Source: Echinicola sp. 20G (GTDB taxonomy: Bacteria > Bacteroidota > Bacteroidia > Cytophagales > Cyclobacteriaceae). From it: a stretch of 64,000 nt of DNA. The notes under the pieces were generated by a model. It saw only the letters and a list, made by a program, of their open reading frames with translations. It ran no database searches and was not told the origin of the DNA. The first letter of the stretch is position 1. The number at the start of each line of letters is the position of its first letter. The translations under genes and the position numbers were made by a program. Positions 11,601 through 18,923 of this stretch are shown here, one piece after another. Where the stretch lies: the NCBI RefSeq assembly GCF_015533855.1, contig NZ_AP024154.1:3912501-3976500 (forward strand), written 5' to 3'.

Positions 11601-12860
11601 AAAGGAAATGCTTGAGAACCGCTCATTCCCGGTTTTTTTAACATCCAACCCTCCATTGAAGATACCAACCCATAAATTCTGTGCATGATCAATAAGAATG
11701 GATTTTACCATTTTACCCGAAAGTCCCCCTTGTTCTCCTGGTTGTGGTCGATAGTGCTCAAAATGTTGGGCTGAAGGGTTTATTTTGTTCAATCCCTCTC
11801 CAGAGTACATGCCTATCCATATATTTTCTTCTCTATCCTCAAATAAGCTATAGACAGATTGACCATTTAAACTGTATGGATCAGATGGGTTTTCGTCATA
11901 ATGAAAGATTTTTTTGGTATCAAGTTCAAAGACATATAAGCCAGCTCCCAGGGTTCCAATCCAAATATGACCTTGTCCATCCTCCAGAAAACTTGTGATA
12001 TTTCCTTTTTTAAGAGTAGTTGAACTTGTCTGAAATGGAAGGAATTTTATGTCTTTTGAAGATCGTTTAAACACTCCATGGTTTTCTGTTCCCAGCCAAA
12101 AATTTCCTTTACTATCCTGAAAAAAGGATTTAACAGAGCGAATAATGCTTCCTTGGTTATTCAGTTCAACAGTTGTAAATTCATTTTCTTTTGGATCAAA
12201 CTGTTGAACACCATGATCATACGTACCAATCCATAGAAGTTGTTGATTGTCCTCAAATACTTGCCATATTTTATTGTCTGCGAGCTGGGAGTTGTAGGTA
12301 GTAAATTGTTTGACTCCAAGATTATTGGTAAGCTCCAGTAAATTTTTTGGTGTAAATCCTTTTGGGATTTTGATTTGGTAGATACCATCAGCAAGTGTGC
12401 TTACCCAAATAGTCCCGTCGTGATCGACCATCAATTTTCCAGTCTTTTGAGATGGGACAAGTCCACTTTGGAGCAGTGAAACGAAAGCATTGGTTCTTGG
12501 GTCAAAAATATTGATTCCTCCTCCTTCAGTACTGATCCAGATGTAACCGTTTTTGTCTTGTATCAATCCTCGGATAACATTATTGCTAAGGCTGCTTTGC
12601 TGCTGAAATTGATGTTTGTAAACTGTAAATTGATAACTGTCGAATTTGGCCAAGCCATCATCCGTTCCGAACCATAGGTAGCCTTGGTCATCCTGCATGA
12701 TGGCCAAAATAGAATTTTGTGGTAGTCCATTTTGAGAGGTGTAATGGGTGAATTTATAAAAGGGATGTCCGGTTCCCTGAGCCATTAGCCCAATTGAATC
12801 GATCAGCAATATGAGTATGACCATTACCTTGTACATCCTTGCAGTTTGCTTAAGCATCAT
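8625..12860 (-). CDS. Hybrid two-component sensor/regulator (HTCS) of the sialic acid locus
   Basis: 1411 residues combine sensor and regulator in one chain. A signal peptide is at 1-28. Two-component-regulator propeller blades (recurring LWIGT and WVGT motifs) run from about 40 to 700, then a Y_Y_Y domain (about 750-815) and one membrane helix (about 822-843). The kinase has its phospho-acceptor His near 884 in FFTNISHELRTPL and an HATPase with DNGKGI near 1035. The receiver has its Asp near 1207 in SDVMMPKMDG, and an AraC-type helix-turn-helix ends the protein (about 1325-1405). Such proteins bind glycan pieces in the periplasm and activate a neighbouring utilisation locus. It is divergent from susC, and the gap holds a candidate operator. 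The ligand (sialoglycan or a fragment) is inferred from the adjacent genes. Confidence 0.95.
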   Translation of the reverse strand: MMLKQTARMYKVMVILILLIDSIGLMAQGTGHPFYKFTHYTSQNGLPQNSILAIMQDDQGYLWFGTDDGLAKFDSYQFTVYKHQFQQQSSLSNNVIRGLIQDKNGYIWISTEGGGINIFDPRTNAFVSLLQSGLVPSQKTGKLMVDHDGTIWVSTLADGIYQIKIPKGFTPKNLLELTNNLGVKQFTTYNSQLADNKIWQVFEDNQQLLWIGTYDHGVQQFDPKENEFTTVELNNQGSIIRSVKSFFQDSKGNFWLGTENHGVFKRSSKDIKFLPFQTSSTTLKKGNITSFLEDGQGHIWIGTLGAGLYVFELDTKKIFHYDENPSDPYSLNGQSVYSLFEDREENIWIGMYSGEGLNKINPSAQHFEHYRPQPGEQGGLSGKMVKSILIDHAQNLWVGIFNGGLDVKKTGNERFSSISFTQKGKKENSSLNVQVIYEDREQKIWIGTDGSGLYQYSPLTKEIKLFQHDYTNPYSLSKDEVWALVEDKEGFLWVGTANGGGLNRFDPQTGQFKHYFHQSDNQNTPSFNDVRALLIDSKNRLWVGTYGGGLNLFDFKTEKFTYFRHNPKDSLSISHDIITSIYEDQKGNLWVGTFGGGLNQMKVETYQFIHYREKDGLPSDVIKAILEDDSGQLWISTVKGLTSFNPQKGTFKNYSVEDGLQSNEFNLGSAFKAKSGKMYFGGTNGFNAFLPDQIKLPIGPGKPTLTKFRIHNQLVEPGDTLDSKVVLQKHIGFTKEVTLSHQLNSFEFEFSAMNFNHPGKNHYAYKLEGFDQNWMHTDANRRYASYTNLEAGNYTFHVKSTSENGLYESEETTLNLTVLPPWYKSNLAYVAYGILLILIAYIAKSIITFRIRLKNDLRFERLEHQKQEEINQLKLRFFTNISHELRTPLMLIKVPLEQLLGRTDLSQQVLYQLNSIHNNASRLLRLINQLLEFRKQESGHLKLQVQENNLKAFLNSIYQSFDGIAKKKNIDFQLIMDDELPKQLWFDLDQMEKVCYNLCYNAFKFTPDNGNIKLKAQNSTLEINEKHVVGIKIIIEDNGKGIPPEHQDRIFERFFQIEDSERNISAGTGIGLALSKNIIELHHGKIDMSSVPHHKTAFTIFLRNGKEHFNSHELKGQPNDPKTNHFSPEQEISAIDLHMLSSNEKTNKKLPVDPSLQNKKLLLVEDNEELLSLMKGILQQYFQVFVATNGSQGIQRALDVSPDIIISDVMMPKMDGVEMCSLIKKSIETSHIPVILLTARNSYDYQREGYASGADDYLSKPFPLDILIAKIRNLLLTREKIKSAFRQRADLSPAEIAISPADADLIKKAIKVIEKHMDNADFDITTFVKEMGMSRTLLFSKLKAVTDHTPNDFIQTIRLKRAAQLLMQSQYKVSEISYMVGFNNPKYFSKCFQKQFGSSPSSYSKNKLNSH

Positions 12861-12998
12861 CAGAATTTAAGCTTTTGATTGATCAGGCTTTTTGATTTAG
12901 GAGATTAAATATTTCGATTGTCTAAACTAATTTTTTCAAGGTATAATTCGGAGTCTCTTTTCCAATTTATAATCATAATGTACGATTTTATCCCTTTT

Positions 12999-13029
12999 TC
13001 TGGACAATTTTTCACCCCTCTGGACGATT
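12999..13029 (+). promoter_or_regulatory. Direct repeat, candidate HTCS (AraC-type) operator
   Basis: TCTGGACAATT (12999-13009) and TCTGGACGATT (13019-13029) match at 10 of 11 positions and are 20 bp apart start to start, about two helical turns. They lie 50-80 bp upstream of the TAGCTTTG -7 box. AraC-family DNA-binding domains commonly bind direct repeats with this spacing. Assignment to the neighbouring HTCS is inference. Confidence 0.5.
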
Positions 13030-13051
13030 GAATACCCATTTTCGAACAAGA

Positions 13052-13086
13052 TTGGCCCTGTTTAAAAAAGCGCCTGTCTAGCTTTG
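13052..13086 (+). promoter_or_regulatory. Predicted susC/nan operon promoter
   Basis: TAGCTTTG at 13079-13086 fits the Bacteroidota -7 element TAnnTTTG exactly. The best upstream TTG is at 13052-13054 with a 24-bp spacer, slightly too long, so the -33 element is poor, as expected for an activator-dependent promoter. Transcription would start near 13093, giving an 88-nt leader. Confidence 0.5.
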
Positions 13087-13180
13087 TTAGGTAAGCTATC
13101 CCCAAATCAATAAGCTGTACAGTCAAGTCAAATCAGGGATGAAAGCGATTACCATTTATTCACACTAATACCAAAATAAT

Positions 13181-16100
13181 ATGTATTGGAACAACTACAA
13201 CAAGAAGTGGCTAATACTGTTCTTGGTACTTTTCGTGGGGCAGGCGACAGCTCAGGAAAGCACCATAATAGGAACAGTGACTGATGCCAATACCGGCGAA
13301 ACAATCCCGGGAGTAAATATCCTAATCGAAGGAAGTGTTAAAGGAACAGTTACCGATCTTGAAGGTGATTTTTCCATTCAGGCCAGTCCAAAGGATGTCC
13401 TTATATTTAGTTATATAGGGTATGAAACTCAAAATATTACCATAGGCAATGAGAGTACCTTGAATGTAAGTCTGGAAACGGATTCCAAACAGTTGGATGA
13501 AGTGGTGGTGATTGGATATGGGGAACAGTCCAGAGAGACCTTAACTTCATCTGTGGCTAAGCTGGATAAGAAGGTGTTGGAAAATGTCCCGTTTGCCAAT
13601 GCGGCCTCTGCTTTGCAAGGTACGGTTTCTGGGGTGAGGGTGCAGACTACCACAGGTCAGCCTGGTGCTGCTCCAAGAATAATTGTTCGGGGAGGAACCT
13701 CCATTAACAATCCCAATGGTGCAGAACCACTTTACATTATAGATGGGGTTATTCGTAGTAATATGAATGATATTAACCCAGACGATATTGAATCACTTCA
13801 AGTCCTGAAAGATGCAGCAGCCACAGCTATTTATGGTGCCAGAGGTTCCAATGGTGTGGTGATCATTACAACCAAAACTGGTAAAGTGGGCAAAACCTTG
13901 GTGACCTATCGCTATAATATCAGTGCTTCAGAAATGTGGAACAGGTATGACATGGCTTCGGCAGAAGACTATATTTATTTCAATAGGAAAGGAATCCTCG
14001 CTACCGCTGAAAAGCATCCAGAACACCTCTTCCGTTTGAATTTGGCCAACGGGTTTGGGGTAGGAAATGACTTGTCGAACAGTACAGCCTTTACGACACA
14101 GTACCTTACTCCTGAGAATGAATACAAGCTCAATGAAGGTTGGCAACAAATGATAGATCCTGCAGACCCTACCAAAACCATTATTTTCGCAGAAACTGAT
14201 TGGCAAGATGTATTATTCAGAACAGCGATAAGTCAGAATCATTATATCAATGTCAGTGGTGGATCAGAAAAAGCACGATTTGACCTTGGTGTGGGCTACT
14301 TGGATAATGAAGGGGTGGCAATCAATACTGACTTCAAGCGGTTTACAACGCGAATGAACGGAGATATTCAAGTGAATGATCGCTTAGGGGTGTATGGCAG
14401 ACTGAATTTTACTTCCAGCTCAAACAATCAAGTATACAGTGAAAATCAATTGTTTCAAAGAGCCCTTGGTCTACCTCCTACAACCAAGTTGTATTTTGAG
14501 GATGGAACTTTGGCAACGGGTCAAAACAGGAGCATGGGGAATCCATTGTACCATTTGAACAGGATAGATGCATTGAATGTAACCAACAGATTGACCCTTT
14601 CAGGTGGGGCAAATTGGGAAATCTTCAAAGATTTTACCTTTGAACCAATGGCATCGCTATACTTTGTACAGGCCTCAAGCAACAGCTTTCAAAAATCATT
14701 TTATAATACACCAACTCAATTTGTCGATTCGCGGGAAGCCTCGGCCTCTAATTCTATCTACTGGCAAAAGCAATTTGATGGGGTGTTCAGCTATCAAAAG
14801 AGGATCGGCTTACATAATCTACAGTTCAAATTGGGAGGATCCTTTTATGACCGCAAGAGTTATGTGGCCAGTGCTGCAGGAAGGGGAGCCGCTTCAGATT
14901 TGATTCCCACACTCAATGCTTCGGCAGAACCTACTGCGGTAAGCAGCTCATTGACCCAGCAGGTGATCATTGGATATTTTGGAAGGGTAAATTATGATTT
15001 TGATAAGAAATACCTCTTTTCTTTCACTGCCCGCTATGATGGTGCTTCTAATTTAGGAGCCAATAATTATTGGGGATTTTTCCCAGGCATTTCTGGAGGC
15101 TGGAATTTACATAGGGAAAGTTTCTGGACTAATATGCCTGAACAATTTTCCACATTGAAACTAAGAGGTTCTTATGGGGTAAATGGAAATATTGGCAATT
15201 TGTCTGATTTTCATGCGCAAGGTCTCTATTCTGTAGGAAACAGGTATTACGACCAAGCGGCTATTCAAAATAACAGAATGGCTAACCAAGACCTTAAATG
15301 GGAGCGTTCAGGAACCTTTGACATCGGGTTGGATTTGGGATTGTTCAATGATCGCGTCACCGTAATTGCCGATTATTATAACCGATTGACAGATAATTTG
15401 CTGACCAATTTGGAGTTACCTCAGTCCACTGGCTTTAGCAGTATTTTGACTAACCTAGGCTCTTTGAGGAATGAAGGGATGGAAGTGGAAATGTCCGCCG
15501 GTGTTATCCAAAATAAGGACTTTGCCTGGAGCTTGTCGGCCAATGCCTCCTATAACATCAATACAGTAGTAGAACTTCCTGAGAATGGCAATGAAAATAA
15601 CAGAATTGGTGGCGTTTTGGTCTATGACCCCGTGTTGGGGCAATATACTTGGAAGGGGGGATTGCAAGAAGGTGGCCGAATAGGTGATTTGTTTGCTTAC
15701 CAGCAACTTGGGATTTATGCTACGGACCAAGAGGCTGCCGAAGGACCTTATGATGCATTGGTACCTGGTACTGACAAGAGCAAGTTTGGTGGAGATACCA
15801 ACTGGGCTGACTTGGATCAAAATGATTCGATAGATAGCAGAGATAGGATCTATGCAGGAAATATATATCCAAAATGGACAGGAGGCTTTACCAATACTTT
15901 CAATTACAGAGGACTTTCATTGACAGTAAGGGCAGATTTTGCCCTGGGACATACTATTTATCATGAGAGCAGGGCCAGGTTTAATGGACAATATCAAGGG
16001 GATATCGGGATTTTGGAAGAAACTACTACTTCTTGGCAAAACCAAGGGGATGTGACCGATATTCCAAAGTACTATTGGGCAGATCAACTTTCCCAAAACA

Positions 16101-16354
16101 ACTCTTTCAGAGGCAGTACTTTTTATGACGAAAAGGGCGATTATCTGGCGCTAAGGGAAGTTACTCTCAGCTACAACCTGCCCAAAAGCTGGACGGAAAA
16201 ACTGAAAATAGGCAATATCAGGACCTATTTCACAGGAACGAACTTGTATTATTTCACACAATATACTGGATTGAATCCTGAAGAAGGAGGAACTGACTCT
16301 GGAAGATATCCTATCCCTAGAAGTTTCTTGTTCGGTATCAATGTCAATTTCTAA
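13181..16354 (+). CDS. SusC/RagA-family TonB-dependent receptor (sialic acid locus)
   Basis: 1057 residues: signal peptide (cleavage after QATAQ), a CarboxypepD_reg-like domain (about 27-105, beginning STIIGTVTDANTGETIPGVN), a TonB-box-like LDEVVVIGYG, a plug domain (about 120-230, with LYIIDGVIRSNMNDINPDDIE) and an outer-membrane barrel ending in NVNF. There is no STN domain, which fits control by an HTCS rather than by a sigma/anti-sigma pair. SusC proteins form the TonB-powered channel that imports oligosaccharides handed over by SusD. The susD start lies 16 bp past its stop, and sialidase and sialic-acid catabolic genes follow, so the cargo is probably sialylated glycan or free sialic acid. 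Confidence 0.95.
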   Translation: MYWNNYNKKWLILFLVLFVGQATAQESTIIGTVTDANTGETIPGVNILIEGSVKGTVTDLEGDFSIQASPKDVLIFSYIGYETQNITIGNESTLNVSLETDSKQLDEVVVIGYGEQSRETLTSSVAKLDKKVLENVPFANAASALQGTVSGVRVQTTTGQPGAAPRIIVRGGTSINNPNGAEPLYIIDGVIRSNMNDINPDDIESLQVLKDAAATAIYGARGSNGVVIITTKTGKVGKTLVTYRYNISASEMWNRYDMASAEDYIYFNRKGILATAEKHPEHLFRLNLANGFGVGNDLSNSTAFTTQYLTPENEYKLNEGWQQMIDPADPTKTIIFAETDWQDVLFRTAISQNHYINVSGGSEKARFDLGVGYLDNEGVAINTDFKRFTTRMNGDIQVNDRLGVYGRLNFTSSSNNQVYSENQLFQRALGLPPTTKLYFEDGTLATGQNRSMGNPLYHLNRIDALNVTNRLTLSGGANWEIFKDFTFEPMASLYFVQASSNSFQKSFYNTPTQFVDSREASASNSIYWQKQFDGVFSYQKRIGLHNLQFKLGGSFYDRKSYVASAAGRGAASDLIPTLNASAEPTAVSSSLTQQVIIGYFGRVNYDFDKKYLFSFTARYDGASNLGANNYWGFFPGISGGWNLHRESFWTNMPEQFSTLKLRGSYGVNGNIGNLSDFHAQGLYSVGNRYYDQAAIQNNRMANQDLKWERSGTFDIGLDLGLFNDRVTVIADYYNRLTDNLLTNLELPQSTGFSSILTNLGSLRNEGMEVEMSAGVIQNKDFAWSLSANASYNINTVVELPENGNENNRIGGVLVYDPVLGQYTWKGGLQEGGRIGDLFAYQQLGIYATDQEAAEGPYDALVPGTDKSKFGGDTNWADLDQNDSIDSRDRIYAGNIYPKWTGGFTNTFNYRGLSLTVRADFALGHTIYHESRARFNGQYQGDIGILEETTTSWQNQGDVTDIPKYYWADQLSQNNSFRGSTFYDEKGDYLALREVTLSYNLPKSWTEKLKIGNIRTYFTGTNLYYFTQYTGLNPEEGGTDSGRYPIPRSFLFGINVNF

Positions 16355-16370
16355 TCCAAATAAAAAAACA

Positions 16371-17864
16371 ATGAAAAGCATTAAAAATATCATATTGTAT
16401 GGGTTGTTTGGAGCTGGTTTATCAATGGTAACTGCTTCCTGTACCAGTAACCTGGAGCTGACACCGACCAGTGAAATTACAGTCTCAGGCTTTTGGACTT
16501 CAGAGGATAATGCTAATGGAGCCCTGAATGGGATGTATGTACGTTTCAGGGATCAGGCGGCAGATAACCTTTTCCTTTGGGGAGAAAGTAGAAGTGGAAC
16601 CCTTAGCTATGGATTACAGGCATCAGAAGGAAGAGAAAGGTATTTTGAAAATACCTTGGATCCCAATTATGCTGGTCCGGAATGGTTGAGATTGTACTCT
16701 ATTGTCCATGATGCGAACCTTATTATCAAATATGTTCCTGAAATTCCCTTTACAAGTGAAGACGACAAAAACAAGCTGTTGGCCGAAGCCTACACCATGA
16801 GGGCCTATATATATTTCACCATGGCCAAAACATGGGGAGGAGTCCCTTTGGTTATCACGCCGACTGAAGGTTATGATGCAGAAACTACCTTTAGGGAAAG
16901 AGCTACTGTTGAGGATGTATTTGTTCAGATCAAGGAAGATTTAAATAGTGCGCTTGCCCTGTATCCAGATAATTCACTTTCTGCAGGTAAAGCTACTTGG
17001 TCAAAACCTGCTACCAATGCGCTCAAGGGCGAGGTGTTTCTTTGGTCTGCCAAAAGAATGGAAGGGGGGATCAGCGACCTGGAAATTGCATTACAGGCAT
17101 TAGAAGAGGCGGAAGTTTCTGAACTGGTATTGCAAGAAAGTTATGATGATATCTTCCGATATGACAACAAAGGAAACAGTGAGATTTTAATGGCGGTGCA
17201 TTTCAGGGATTTGGAATCCGGGACAAACTATAATGGAAATATGTATATCCGTGATGACCAAATTCCCTCAGGGGCTGATCCAGAAGTATTGAACAAGATA
17301 GGCCAAGGTGGTGGCTTGAATCGTTGGGGACCTTCAGCCGTCGTAACTGCTGCCTTCAGCGAGGATGACCAAAGAAAAGAAGCAACTTACTTAAGTATTA
17401 CCATTCCAAGTGAAGGGGGGACTATGGAACCTTATGCCAATGTCGTGACCAAATTTAGAGGGTATGTCGACCCTTCGGGCAGAAGATTTTTGGATGATGT
17501 GGTGCTCTATCGGTATGCAGATTTATTATTGATGATTGCAGAAGCAAAAAATGCTTTGGGACAGGACCCTTCTGAGGAGATAAACCAAGTTAGAGAAAGA
17601 GCCTATGGTGACAATTATGAAGCCAACAGGTTTGAGGATTTGGGTCAAGCCGCCAATGACGAAGCGATTTTACAAGAGCGTTTATTGGAATTGGCCTTTG
17701 AAGGAAAAAGATGGTGGGACTTGGTGCGTTTTGACAAGGCCTTTGAACTGGTTCCCTCTTTACAGGGCAGGGAGAACCAGCAATACCTCTTGTTATGGCC
17801 AATTTCATTGAACACGATTAGTCTCAATTCTAAAATTATACAAAATCCCGGATACGGGAATTAA
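16371..17864 (+). CDS. SusD/RagB-family nutrient-binding outer membrane lipoprotein
   Basis: About 497 residues. The chosen ATG gives a lipoprotein signal peptide with lipobox VTASC (Cys 24); an upstream in-frame ATG at 16341 lies inside susC and would only lengthen the n-region. The mature part has the SusD TPR architecture: an N-terminal LTPTSEITVSGFW region, an AEAYTMRAYIYFTMAKTWGG helix typical of the family, and a C-terminus ending in a QNPGYGN-like motif. SusD forms a lid over SusC and captures glycans at the cell surface. It is directly downstream of susC and shares its transcript. An intercistronic stem follows before the lyase gene. Confidence 0.95.
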   Translation: MKSIKNIILYGLFGAGLSMVTASCTSNLELTPTSEITVSGFWTSEDNANGALNGMYVRFRDQAADNLFLWGESRSGTLSYGLQASEGRERYFENTLDPNYAGPEWLRLYSIVHDANLIIKYVPEIPFTSEDDKNKLLAEAYTMRAYIYFTMAKTWGGVPLVITPTEGYDAETTFRERATVEDVFVQIKEDLNSALALYPDNSLSAGKATWSKPATNALKGEVFLWSAKRMEGGISDLEIALQALEEAEVSELVLQESYDDIFRYDNKGNSEILMAVHFRDLESGTNYNGNMYIRDDQIPSGADPEVLNKIGQGGGLNRWGPSAVVTAAFSEDDQRKEATYLSITIPSEGGTMEPYANVVTKFRGYVDPSGRRFLDDVVLYRYADLLLMIAEAKNALGQDPSEEINQVRERAYGDNYEANRFEDLGQAANDEAILQERLLELAFEGKRWWDLVRFDKAFELVPSLQGRENQQYLLLWPISLNTISLNSKIIQNPGYGN

Positions 17865-17870
17865 TTGAAC

Positions 17871-17977
17871 GGAGGTTGTCTTAAGCTTTGAAATTGACAA
17901 TTCTGGGGCATTGAGCTTTCCGAAATGCTATGCAGTGACAACTCATGGGTTTTGATGAAAGATTGAGGCAACCTCCT
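17871..17977 (+). promoter_or_regulatory. Long-range stem in the susD-nanA gap
   Basis: GGAGGTTGTC (17871-17880) can pair with GGCAACCTCC (17968-17977) over 10 bp with one G-U pair, enclosing most of the 132-bp gap. The left arm could instead pair through GTTGTC with GACAAC near 17938. There is no T tract, so this looks more like an mRNA processing or stability element than a terminator. Confidence 0.35.
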
Positions 17978-17996
17978 TTAATCCCTACTTAATCAT

Positions 17997-18923
17997 ATGA
18001 AATTCGATAAAATAAAAGGGCTTATAGCTGCAACCTTTACCCCGTTTGACCAAAACGGACAGGTCAATACGCCGATGATTCCTGATTTGGCACGATCACT
18101 GAAAGCAAATCATATCAGCGGAGCATTTATAGCAGGTACTACCGGTGAAGGAGCAGCAATTACATTCGAGGAAAAGCTTAAACTGTTTGAAGCCTGGGCT
18201 CCATTTTCGGATAATCACTTTAAGGTGATGGCCATGTTGGGTGGAACGAATCAAAGAGAAGCGATTTCGCTGGCTCAAAAAGCCAATCAGCTGGGGTTTT
18301 ATGGTATTTCCTTAACCGCCCCCTATTATATGAGACCCAGCTCCGTAGAGCAGTTGGTGGATTATTTTGAATCTATAGCTTCAGCCGCTCCTGACCAGGC
18401 TTTTTATTTCTACCATATTCCCCTTTTGACTAAGGTAGAATTTTCTATGTTAGACTTTCTGGATGAGGCAGGTAGAAGAATACCAAATTTTGCTGGAATA
18501 AAGTACACCCACCATGACCTAATGGAATTTAATCGCTGTTTGCGTTACCAAGATGGTAAATATGATATTCTTTGGGGTTGGGATGAGACCATGTTGGCCG
18601 GTCTGGCAATGGGGGCACGGGGAGCTGTGGGAAGTACCTACAATTATGCTGCTCCTCTTTATTTGGATATCCTACATGCTTTTGAAAATGGGGACATGAT
18701 TAAGGCAAGGAACTTACAGCAAAAGTCCATAGATATGATTAGCCTATTTGGTAAGTACGGTGGCGCTGCTTGTGGTAAAGCCATTATGAAATTGATCGGA
18801 CTAGACTGTGGACAGTTTAGGCTTCCTGTGAAGCAATTGGAAGACAGGCATTATGATCAATTGAGAGAAGAATTAGCTAAGCTGAATTTCTTCGAGTTTA
18901 GTATAAAGCAAAAAGAAGTATAA
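17997..18923 (+). CDS. nanA: N-acetylneuraminate lyase (DHDPS/NAL family)
   Basis: 308 residues forming one (beta/alpha)8 barrel of the dihydrodipicolinate synthase/NAL family. Visible landmarks are GTTGEG (47-52, carboxylate-binding loop), the catalytic Tyr 139 in FYFYHIP, and the Schiff-base Lys 169 in FAGIKYTHHD. The enzyme cleaves N-acetylneuraminate to N-acetylmannosamine and pyruvate in the cytoplasm. The GTTGEG loop and GIKYT motif resemble NAL more than dihydrodipicolinate synthase. Context settles the choice: sialidase, mutarotase/symporter and epimerase genes follow in the same direction. Its TAA overlaps the ATG of the next gene (TAATG), indicating translational coupling. Confidence 0.92.
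   Translation: MKFDKIKGLIAATFTPFDQNGQVNTPMIPDLARSLKANHISGAFIAGTTGEGAAITFEEKLKLFEAWAPFSDNHFKVMAMLGGTNQREAISLAQKANQLGFYGISLTAPYYMRPSSVEQLVDYFESIASAAPDQAFYFYHIPLLTKVEFSMLDFLDEAGRRIPNFAGIKYTHHDLMEFNRCLRYQDGKYDILWGWDETMLAGLAMGARGAVGSTYNYAAPLYLDILHAFENGDMIKARNLQQKSIDMISLFGKYGGAACGKAIMKLIGLDCGQFRLPVKQLEDRHYDQLREELAKLNFFEFSIKQKEV

Larger units (their letters stand above)
12861..13180. promoter_or_regulatory. Divergent regulatory region between HTCS and susC
   Basis: This 320-bp gene-free stretch separates the HTCS gene (minus) from susC (plus). It contains an 11-bp direct repeat (12999 and 13019) and a -7-like box TAGCTTTG at 13079-13086, both listed separately. No good promoter match was found for the HTCS gene itself. 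No ORF of note was seen. Confidence 0.6.
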
